A stretch of DNA of 14,412 nt from Lysobacteraceae bacterium (GTDB lineage Bacteria; Pseudomonadota; Gammaproteobacteria; Xanthomonadales; Xanthomonadaceae): the NCBI GenBank assembly GCA_017990865.1, contig JAGNNB010000029.1, forward strand, positions 1 to 14,412. The letters are read 5' to 3'. The first letter of the stretch is position 1. Each line of letters begins with the position of its first letter. The position numbers were made by a program, and so were the translations under genes. Below the pieces are notes generated by a model. That model was not told the origin of the DNA. It saw nothing but the letters and a program-made list of their open reading frames with translations, and did no database searches. This document shows, one piece after another, positions 8,396 through 14,412 of this stretch.

Positions 8396-9439
8396 GTGAC
8401 CCAGACTCCCCTGACCTACCGCGACGCCGGCGTCGATATCGACGCGGGCAACGATGTCGTCGAACGCATCAAACCGCTGGTCAAGCGCAGCTTCCGGCCC
8501 GAAGTGATGGGCGGCTTGGGCGGTTTCGGCGCGATGTTCGACCTGTCCGCCAAGTACAAAGAGCCGGTGCTGGTCTCCGGCACCGACGGCGTCGGCACCA
8601 AACTCAAACTGGCGCAGCAGTTGAACCGCCACGACACCATCGGCATTGATCTGGTGGCGATGTGCGTGAACGACGTGCTGGTGCAGGGCGCCGAGCCGCT
8701 GTTCTTCCTCGATTATTTCGCCACCGGCAAACTCGACGTGGACACCACGGTGGCCGTGGTCGGCGGCATCGCCCGCGGCTGCGAGCTGTCCGGTTGCGCG
8801 CTGATCGGCGGCGAAACCGCCGAAATGCCCGACATGTACCCGCCGGGCGAATACGACCTCGCCGGCTTCTGCGTGGCGGGCGTGGAGAAGTCGAAGATCC
8901 TCGACGGCGCGAAGGTGCGCGAAGGCGACGCGCTGATCGGCATCGCCTCCAGCGGCCCGCATTCGAACGGTTACTCGCTGATCCGCAAAATTTACGACCG
9001 CGCCGGACGACCGGGCGACTTGGACCTCGGCGACGGCGCGACGCTGGTCGATGCGCTGATGGCGCCGACGCGGCTGTACGTCAAACCGATTCTGGAACTG
9101 CTCGGCGGCGCGCATGGCGGCGAAATTCACGCCATGGCGCATATCACCGGCGGCGGTCTGACCGAAAACATCATCCGTGTGGTGCCCGACGGCTTGGGGC
9201 TCGACATCGATGCGAGCGCATGGCCGCTGCCGCCGGTGTTTCAGTGGCTGCAGCGCGAAGGCGCGGTGCCGCGCGAAGAGATGTGGCGCACCTTCAACTG
9301 CGGCATCGGTTTCGTGCTGATCGTCCCGCCGTCCGCCGTGGCCGCCGTCGGCGGCGAACTCGACCGCCTCGCGCTACCGCATTGGCGGATCGGCGAGGTC
9401 GTGGCCGCAGGCGACGGCGAGCGGGTGCGGATCGGCTGA
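8396..9439 (+). CDS. purM: Phosphoribosylformylglycinamidine cyclo-ligase (AIR synthetase)
   Basis: PurM closes the imidazole ring in step 5 of de novo purine synthesis: FGAM + ATP gives AIR. The 347-residue product starts at GTG 8396, chosen because the TACAAT -10 box lies at 8363-8368 and homologous sequence ([13 protein letters not shown]) begins only here; the frame's upstream extension has no family similarity. Visible signatures are [13 protein letters not shown] (61-73), [19 protein letters not shown] (89-107), GGETAEMP (138-145), [22 protein letters not shown] and the Phe-Asn-Cys-Gly-Ile-Gly motif near the C-terminus. Length is normal (about 345). No clear Shine-Dalgarno is seen. It is the first gene of a five-gene plus-strand unit. 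Confidence 0.97.
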   Translation: MTQTPLTYRDAGVDIDAGNDVVERIKPLVKRSFRPEVMGGLGGFGAMFDLSAKYKEPVLVSGTDGVGTKLKLAQQLNRHDTIGIDLVAMCVNDVLVQGAEPLFFLDYFATGKLDVDTTVAVVGGIARGCELSGCALIGGETAEMPDMYPPGEYDLAGFCVAGVEKSKILDGAKVREGDALIGIASSGPHSNGYSLIRKIYDRAGRPGDLDLGDGATLVDALMAPTRLYVKPILELLGGAHGGEIHAMAHITGGGLTENIIRVVPDGLGLDIDASAWPLPPVFQWLQREGAVPREEMWRTFNCGIGFVLIVPPSAVAAVGGELDRLALPHWRIGEVVAAGDGERVRIG

Positions 9440-9451
9440 CCGCCGCGCGCC

Positions 9452-10081
9452 GTGTCTCGCTCGCAACGCATCGCGTTCTTCCTGACCGTCGCGATTTTCG
9501 CGATCACGTGGATCGACCCGCCCTGGCCGGTCGAACAAGCGCTGCACAGCTCGCTCACCGTGGTCGGATTGATCTGGCTGGTGCGGCATCAACGTCGCTG
9601 GACGATGCGCACGGGCGATTTCATCGCGATTTGCGCTTTCATCGCCGTGCATTGCGTCGCTGCGCGTTGGCTGTATTCGAATGTGCCCTACGATCGCTGG
9701 TGCGTCGCGTTGTTCGATTGGTCGCCGCAGACCGCTTTCGGTTGGGAACGCAATCATTTCGATCGGCTGATCCACTTTCTCTACGGGCTGTGGTTCGCGC
9801 CAGCGCTGCAGTGGCATGCACAGCAGCGTTGGCCGATTCGCTCCGGTCAGGCCTTCGCTATCGCCGTCGTGCTGATCATGCTCAGCGGCTTGGTGTACGA
9901 GTGGCTGGAATGGGGCATCGCGCTGACGATGTCGCCGGAGGCGGCGGAGGCCTACAACGGCCAGCAAGGCGACATGTGGGACGCGCACATGGACATGCTG
10001 CTGGCGACGATCGGCGCGCTGCTGACATGGCCGTGGCTCGGGCATCGCGCATTGAAGCGGGAGGCCGCGCATGGCGGCTGA
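9452..10081 (+). CDS. DUF2238 (E. coli YjdF-like) inner-membrane protein
   Basis: This 209-residue hydrophobic protein of unknown function starts with GTG at 9452, 12 bp after purM. About six membrane segments are visible (for example around residues 7-20, 33-45, 56-73, 104-120, 134-150 and 184-197). Family-typical motifs are NHFDRLIHFLYGL (100-112), VYEWLEW (147-153) and GQQGDMWDAHMDMLLATIGAL, whose charged Asp and His residues between helices are characteristic of DUF2238. Its last 11 bp overlap the start of purN, so it is co-transcribed with purine genes. No role in purine metabolism is known; an operon passenger is possible. This is not the Bacillus yjdF riboswitch-linked family. Confidence 0.85.
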   Translation: MSRSQRIAFFLTVAIFAITWIDPPWPVEQALHSSLTVVGLIWLVRHQRRWTMRTGDFIAICAFIAVHCVAARWLYSNVPYDRWCVALFDWSPQTAFGWERNHFDRLIHFLYGLWFAPALQWHAQQRWPIRSGQAFAIAVVLIMLSGLVYEWLEWGIALTMSPEAAEAYNGQQGDMWDAHMDMLLATIGALLTWPWLGHRALKREAAHGG

Positions 10082-10733
10082 ATATCGCATCGCCGTGCTC
10101 GCCTCCGGTGCAGGCACGAACCTGCAGGCGCTGATCGACGCCATCGCGTCGGGGCATCTGCAAGCGAAGCTCGTCGGCGTGTTTTCCGACAAACCCGGCT
10201 GCCCTGCGTTGCGACGGGCGCACGATGCCGGTCTTCCGGCGACGGCGCGTGCGCCTGCGGATTTCGCTTCGCGCGCGGCGTTCGATGCCGCGTTTTTCGC
10301 CGAGGTGGATGCGGCGAAACCCGATTTGATCGTCTGCGCGGGCTATATGCGTTTGATTTCGCCGGAAGCGGCCGATGCGCGCAGCGACCGCACGATCAAT
10401 CTGCATCCGTCGCTGCTGCCGGCGTTCAAAGGGCTGCGCACGCACCAACAGGCGCTGGACGCGGGCGCGCCCGAACACGGCGCCAGCGTGCATGCGGTGA
10501 CGGCCGATCTGGACGGCGGGCCGGTGATCGCCCAGGCGCGGGTGCCGGTGCTGCCCGGCGACGACGCCGACCGCCTGGCCGCACGGGTGCGCGAACGCGA
10601 ACACCCGCTGCTGGTCGAAACCGTGCGCGGCTTCGCCGAGGGCCGGCTGAGCCTGCGGGAAGGCGCGGTTTACCTGAATGGGGAGCCCCTGCGCGCACCC
10701 CTTCAGCTTTCAGCCACCCGCGGCCTCGCATGA
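10071..10733 (+). CDS. purN: Phosphoribosylglycinamide formyltransferase (GAR transformylase)
   Basis: PurN formylates GAR using 10-formyl-tetrahydrofolate, step 3 of purine synthesis. The 220-residue product begins at ATG 10071, overlapping the end of the DUF2238 gene by 11 bp. The N-terminal phosphate-binding loop LASGAGTNLQAL is at 10-21. The catalytic Asn-His-Asp set of the family is present: Asn110 and His112 in INLHPSLLP (109-117), and Asp148 in DLDGGPVI (146-153). CAGYMRLIS (89-97) matches the folate-binding region. Length is typical (about 215). It lies two genes after purM; in E. coli the two are adjacent. Confidence 0.97.
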   Translation: MAAEYRIAVLASGAGTNLQALIDAIASGHLQAKLVGVFSDKPGCPALRRAHDAGLPATARAPADFASRAAFDAAFFAEVDAAKPDLIVCAGYMRLISPEAADARSDRTINLHPSLLPAFKGLRTHQQALDAGAPEHGASVHAVTADLDGGPVIAQARVPVLPGDDADRLAARVREREHPLLVETVRGFAEGRLSLREGAVYLNGEPLRAPLQLSATRGLA

Positions 10734-10743
10734 TGCCGCCCGC

Positions 10744-11562
10744 ATGAACGCCCCCTCCCTCCGCCGCACTCCCGTCCCGTTCCGTCTGCTCGCCCTCCCA
10801 CTGTGCGGGTGGCTGGCCGCGACCGCACTGGGCCAGGGCGAGACGGCGCCGTCCGTCGCCCCGGCGGCGCCGCAAGCCGCTGCCAGCGCTGCCGTCGAGC
10901 GCGTCGCGCCCGCACTCGCTCCCTTCACCGCCACCTACGAGGCTTACCGCCAGAGCAATCGCGCCGGCGACGCCACGCTGCGGCTGGTGCATGGCGAAGG
11001 CGATGACCGCTGGCGGATCGATCTGGATATTCACGGCGACCGCGGCTTCGCCGGTGTGCTGGGGCTGAATCTGCAGCAGAGCACGGTCTTCGAGGCCCAC
11101 GACGGGAATTTCCGCCCGCTGAGCCAAAGCACCGTGCGCAAAGGCCTGTTTCTGGGCAAGAAAACCGTCGGCGTCTACGACTGGGGCAAGCGCAGCGCGC
11201 AGTGGCGGGGCGATATCAAAGACCGGCATAAAGCCGCCGTGCCGTTACAGGAAGGCGATATGAGCGGTTTGTTGATCAATTTGGCGATCGTGCGCGATGC
11301 GCAGCCGGACAGAGTGTTGCACTATCGCTACGTCGACGGCGGTCGAGCGCGCGATCATGCGTACCGGGTCGCCGCCGCGCCCGAAGCGATGTCGGCGGGC
11401 GAGTTGAGCTTCGAGACCCTGCGCGTCGCCCGCACCAATGGCGGCAACGACGAAACCCTGGTGTGGGTGGCCGATGGCGTACCCACACCGATCCGCATCC
11501 TGCAACGCGAAGACGGCGAAGACGCGATCGACCTGCGTCTGATCCAATATCAAGGACACTGA
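10744..11562 (+). CDS. DUF3108 exported protein, first of a tandem pair
   Basis: This 272-residue protein of unknown function starts at ATG 10744, 10 bp after purN. The frame is open further upstream into purN, but the signal peptide begins here: LRRTPVPFR then a hydrophobic LLALPLCGWLAATALG ending near residue 30. An Ala/Pro-rich linker (about 31-58) precedes a DUF3108-type beta-rich domain: FTATYEAY, DRWRIDLDIHG, QQSTVFEAHDGNFRPLSQS, VYDWGKRSAQWRGD, VPLQEGDMSGLLINLAIVRD, LHYRYVDGG and a final PIRILQREDGEDAIDLRLI. The periplasmic location is inferred from the signal. It is clearly homologous to the next gene, which starts 2 bp after its stop. Confidence 0.85.
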   Translation: MNAPSLRRTPVPFRLLALPLCGWLAATALGQGETAPSVAPAAPQAAASAAVERVAPALAPFTATYEAYRQSNRAGDATLRLVHGEGDDRWRIDLDIHGDRGFAGVLGLNLQQSTVFEAHDGNFRPLSQSTVRKGLFLGKKTVGVYDWGKRSAQWRGDIKDRHKAAVPLQEGDMSGLLINLAIVRDAQPDRVLHYRYVDGGRARDHAYRVAAAPEAMSAGELSFETLRVARTNGGNDETLVWVADGVPTPIRILQREDGEDAIDLRLIQYQGH

Positions 11563-11564
11563 CG

Positions 11565-12260
11565 ATGACCCGCTTCACCCCGCTCCGCGCCGCGCGCATC
11601 CGCATCGCCGCCGTCTTCGCCGCCGCGCTGCTCGCCGCGCCCGCGTTCGCGCTGGAGCCGTTCAGCGCCGACTATCAGGCGAAATACATGGGCCTGTCGG
11701 CGAACGGCAAGATGAGCATCGAGCCGCAGGGCGGCAATCGCTGGAAATACACGCTCAGCATCGTGCATCAAGCGGCAAAGCTCACCCAGACCACGATCTT
11801 CGAAGATCGCAACGGCCAATGGCGCCCGCTCAGCGGCACCGACGCCTCGCTGCTGCTGATCAAGAAGATCAACCGCAACGCCGTCTACGACTGGGCGACC
11901 GGCGAAGCGCGGTGGAGCGGCGACGTCAAACCCGAGCGCGCCGGCCCGGTGCCGCTGCAAGCGGGCGATGTCGACGGCTTGCTGATGAATTTGGCGATCG
12001 CCCGCGACGTGGTCGCCGGCAAACCATTGCGCTATCGCCTCGTCGACGAAGGCCGCGCGAAACCGATGAACTTCACCGTCGCCGGCAAGGAAACGATCAC
12101 CGTCGGCGGCAAACCGCGCGAAGCCACGAAGCTGGTCAACAACAACGGCAACAAGCAAATGCTGATCTGGGTGGTCGAAGGCCTCGCCCTGCCCGCCCGC
12201 ATCCTGCAGCGCAAGGACGGCAAGGACGATATCGATTTGAAAATCGTGTCGATCAACTGA
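11565..12260 (+). CDS. DUF3108 exported protein, second of a tandem pair
   Basis: This 231-residue protein is paralogous to the preceding gene. ATG 11565 is set by the Shine-Dalgarno AAGGA (11552-11556), which lies inside the end of the first paralog. The signal peptide has basic residues to about 12, then an Ala-rich core ending AFA before LEPFSADYQAKYMGL (cleavage near residue 29). Shared blocks with the neighbour are TTIFEDRNGQWRPLSG, VYDWATGEARWSGDV, VPLQAGDVDGLLMNLAIARD, LRYRLVDEGRA, and PARILQRKDGKDDIDLKIV at the end. The first copy's Ala/Pro linker is missing here. It is the last gene of the purM unit; 70 bp follow before the convergent ABC gene, with no clear intrinsic terminator. Confidence 0.86.
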   Translation: MTRFTPLRAARIRIAAVFAAALLAAPAFALEPFSADYQAKYMGLSANGKMSIEPQGGNRWKYTLSIVHQAAKLTQTTIFEDRNGQWRPLSGTDASLLLIKKINRNAVYDWATGEARWSGDVKPERAGPVPLQAGDVDGLLMNLAIARDVVAGKPLRYRLVDEGRAKPMNFTVAGKETITVGGKPREATKLVNNNGNKQMLIWVVEGLALPARILQRKDGKDDIDLKIVSIN

Positions 12261-12330
12261 TCGGCCCGGAAACGAGCGCAGAGGAATGCGCATCGGCTTC
12301 GGCGCGATCGCAGCGACGCCGTCATGAGGC

Positions 12331-14208
12331 TTACGCCTGCGCTGCGATCTCCGCATCGGCGAGAGCAGCCCCGTCGAGAGCAGACCCGTCAAGAACAGAC
12401 CCACTCTCGCCGCTGCGTGCGCGATCCGCGCCATCGATGAATTGCAGGCGCGCGAGTTCTTCGTATAGGCCGCCCTCCGCCATCAGGCTTTGATGGGTGC
12501 CTTCGGCGACGATACGACCGCGATCCATCACCACGATGCGATCGGCCTTCATGACGGTGGCGAGGCGATGCGCGATCACCAAGGTGGTGCGGCCGCGCAT
12601 CAACGATTCCAGCGCACGCTGCACCGCATGCTCGCTTTGGGCATCCAACGCGCTGGTCGCTTCGTCCAGCAACAGGATGGGCGCATCTTTGAGCAGTGCG
12701 CGCGCGATCGCGATGCGCTGTTGCTGGCCGCCCGACAATCGTGCGCCGCGTTCGCCCAGATCGGTGTCCAAGCCTCGCGGTAAATCGGCGAGAAAATCGG
12801 CGGCCTGCGCCGCGCGGGTCGCGGCTTCGAGCGCGACCTCGTCGGCGGCGAGATTTCCGTAACGGATATTGTCGCGCGCCGAAACCGCGAACAGCGTCGG
12901 TTGCTGCGGCACCAGCGCCACCGCGCCACGCAACTCGGCCGGATCCAAGCGCGTCAGCGGTACGCCATCCAGGCGAATGGCGCCCTCGCTGGGGTCGTGA
13001 AAACGCAACAGCAGCGATAACACCGTGCTTTTGCCGGCACCGGAAGGGCCTACTAGCGCCACGGTCTCGCCAGGGCGCACGCGCAGATCGAAATGCGTCA
13101 ACGCCGGCGTGTCCGGGCGCTGCGGATAAGCAAAACCGACCCCCTCGAAAACGATCTCGCCACGGACCGGCTGCGGCAAACGCTCCGGGTCCTCCGGGGC
13201 CGCGATCTCGGCGCGCTGCGCGAGCAATTCGGTGATCCGGCCCATGCCTCCCCTCGCCCGCTGGAAGTCGTTCCAGACATCCGCCAGGCTGCTCACCGCA
13301 TCGCCGCACAGCAAGGCATACAACACGAACTGCGTCAGGGTGCCCGCGCTCATCCGCCCCGCAGCGACATCGTGCGCGCCCAGCCACAACACGAACAGGA
13401 TCGCGCCGCCGCTGAGGACCGCCGCCAGCAACGTCAGCGAGGCCTGCGCCTGGATACGACGTCGCGCGGCCGACAAAGCGGCATCCAGCGCGGCGACGAA
13501 ACGGCTTTGTTCGTGGGTCTCGCGCACGTGCGCCTGCACCGTGCGTACGGCGGATAAGGTTTCGTTGGCGAGCGCATTGGCATCGGCGATGCGGTCCTGC
13601 CCTGCGCGCGCGAGTCCGCGCAAACGACGTCCGCCCAAGATACTGGGAACCACCGCCAGCGGAATCGCGAGCAAGGCATAGAACGCGAGTTGCGCGTTGG
13701 TCACGAACAGCATCGACACCGCGCCGATCGCCATCGCCACGCCGCGCAACAGACCGGAAATCGCGAACGTCAACAAAAAGCGCAGAAACTCCACGTCCGA
13801 GGTCAATCGCGACACCAACTCGCCGCTGCGGTTTCGATCGTGAAAGGCGGCGTCCAATGTGAGCAGCCGCACGTAAAGCCGCTCGCGCAAACTGGCGACG
13901 ACCCGTTCGCCGAGCAACGCCGCGAAGATGTAACGCGCACTGCCGGCCAAGGCCAACAATAACGTGACGCCGAACAGCGCGAGAAAATCGCGATTGATCT
14001 GCGCCGCATCGCCATGCACAAAGCCGCCGTCGATCAACTGCGCCGAAGCCACCGGCAAGGTCAAGGTGGCGGCGGTCGCCACCACGAGCGAGGCCAGCCA
14101 GATCGCGAACAACCATGGGTGTCGACGGACCAGCGGCCACAACGCGCGCAAATCGCCTGTCGCGGCGGGCGCCGGTCGATGCGTCGTGGCGTCGTCGTCG
14201 TTGATCAT
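12331..14208 (-). CDS. MsbA-related ABC exporter half-transporter (fused membrane and ATPase domains)
   Basis: This type I ABC exporter subunit is expected to dimerise in the inner membrane; the substrate is not evident. From ATG 14208 it has 625 residues. The membrane domain (about 20-310) has six predicted helices, with GERVVASLRERLYVRLLTL and SGELVSRLTSDVEFLR as coupling-helix regions typical of the MsbA-related family. The ATPase domain carries Walker A GPSGAGKS (387-394), Q-loop LVPQQP (432-437), signature LSGGQ (491-495), Walker B ILLLDEA (511-517) and H-loop His547. All catalytic motifs are intact. A GTG at 14247 would add 13 residues; a GGAGG lies only 2 nt before it, too close to be convincing, but the ATG lacks a Shine-Dalgarno too, so the start is uncertain. 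The C-terminal tail contains short repeats (separate entry). Lipid A flippase MsbA itself is less likely. Confidence 0.9.
   Translation of the reverse strand: MINDDDATTHRPAPAATGDLRALWPLVRRHPWLFAIWLASLVVATAATLTLPVASAQLIDGGFVHGDAAQINRDFLALFGVTLLLALAGSARYIFAALLGERVVASLRERLYVRLLTLDAAFHDRNRSGELVSRLTSDVEFLRFLLTFAISGLLRGVAMAIGAVSMLFVTNAQLAFYALLAIPLAVVPSILGGRRLRGLARAGQDRIADANALANETLSAVRTVQAHVRETHEQSRFVAALDAALSAARRRIQAQASLTLLAAVLSGGAILFVLWLGAHDVAAGRMSAGTLTQFVLYALLCGDAVSSLADVWNDFQRARGGMGRITELLAQRAEIAAPEDPERLPQPVRGEIVFEGVGFAYPQRPDTPALTHFDLRVRPGETVALVGPSGAGKSTVLSLLLRFHDPSEGAIRLDGVPLTRLDPAELRGAVALVPQQPTLFAVSARDNIRYGNLAADEVALEAATRAAQAADFLADLPRGLDTDLGERGARLSGGQQQRIAIARALLKDAPILLLDEATSALDAQSEHAVQRALESLMRGRTTLVIAHRLATVMKADRIVVMDRGRIVAEGTHQSLMAEGGLYEELARLQFIDGADRARSGESGSVLDGSALDGAALADAEIAAQA
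12361..12405. repeat. Three 15-bp tandem repeats in the ABC exporter tail
   Basis: Units at 12361-12375, 12376-12390 and 12391-12405 share the pattern RAGARCAGMCCCRYY. The first two differ by one base and the third is more diverged. On the minus strand they encode a five-residue periodic Leu-Asp-Gly-Ser/Ala tail at the extreme C-terminus, beyond the ATPase fold. Slippage expansion is the likely origin. Confidence 0.6.
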
Positions 14209-14412
14209 CGCATCCAGCGTTGTCGAGGGGGGAGCGGAGTGTGGCACGGCCTCCGCGCGCTCATGCGCGAATTCGATTGTGCATCATGCGGACGCGATAC
14301 GCACCGAGACCTCCCGCCGCATTCACTCGACGCGGCACAGGCCTGATTGTTTGCGCGACTGTCCTGCGACGATTCCGTGTGATCGAGATGCCGCGCACCG
14401 CATTATGCTGCT
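14209..14412. other. Upstream region of the ABC exporter, right edge
   Basis: No gene is recognised between the exporter start and the window end. On the minus strand a weak -10-like CACAAT lies at 14276-14281, ahead of both candidate start codons, without a clear -35. On the plus strand TATGCT (14404-14409) might belong to a divergent gene beyond the edge. Both are weak matches. Confidence 0.4.

Noticed and set aside
12261..12330. Intrinsic terminator between the convergent DUF3108 and ABC genes
   Set aside because: Only short GC-rich complementary stretches were seen and no T-run on either strand.
12389..14140. 583-residue second minus-strand frame within the ABC exporter
   Set aside because: It is an out-of-frame shadow of an exporter whose catalytic motifs are all present in the chosen frame.

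Overview
The window is GC-rich, densely coding chromosomal DNA with strong G/C bias at third codon positions. It most likely comes from a Lysobacter-like member of the Xanthomonadaceae (Lysobacteraceae). The pointers are a protein with the C-terminal secretion domain of the Xanthomonadales antibacterial type IV secretion system, a Pseudomonas/Xanthomonas-type AmgK-MurU cell-wall recycling pair, and a DUF2066 / AI-2E permease / hda block divergent from purM-purN. The species assignment is inference.

Layout. (1) 1-1029, minus: 5' part of a mannose-1-phosphate guanylyltransferase (XanB/ManC type), running off the left edge. (2) 1094-2951, plus: amgK and murU, which turn recycled MurNAc into UDP-MurNAc and bypass de novo synthesis; murU carries an in-frame 36-bp insertion-like segment. 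(3) 3278-4990, plus: a stand-alone DUF2235/Tle1-like lipase fused to an XVIPCD, so a candidate X-T4SS bacterial-killing effector. It has its own ribosome-binding site and a very strong intrinsic terminator (5009-5047), and no recognisable immunity gene beside it. (4) 8216 down to 5069, minus: DUF2066 exported protein, AI-2E/PerM-like permease and hda, joined by 4-bp stop/start overlaps. The permease frame is broken by one in-frame amber codon (6562-6564). (5) 8396-12260, plus: a tightly packed unit of purM, a DUF2238 membrane protein, purN and two tandem DUF3108 exported proteins, with a TACAAT -10 box next to a perfect 17-bp palindrome. (6) 14208 down to 12331, minus: an MsbA-related ABC exporter half-transporter with short tandem repeats at its C-terminus.

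How the genes fit together. xanB feeds GDP-mannose to surface polysaccharide and amgK-murU feed the peptidoglycan precursor pool, so the left third concerns envelope supply. The lipase effector would attack envelopes of competitors. PurM and PurN catalyse steps 5 and 3 of IMP synthesis. Hda acts with the DNA clamp to inactivate DnaA-ATP after initiation. No tRNA, rRNA, insertion sequence, integrase or CRISPR array was recognised.

The items most worth attention are the orphan effector, the nonsense codon in the permease directly upstream of and coupled to hda, the palindromic in-frame insertion in murU, and the palindrome at the purM promoter.
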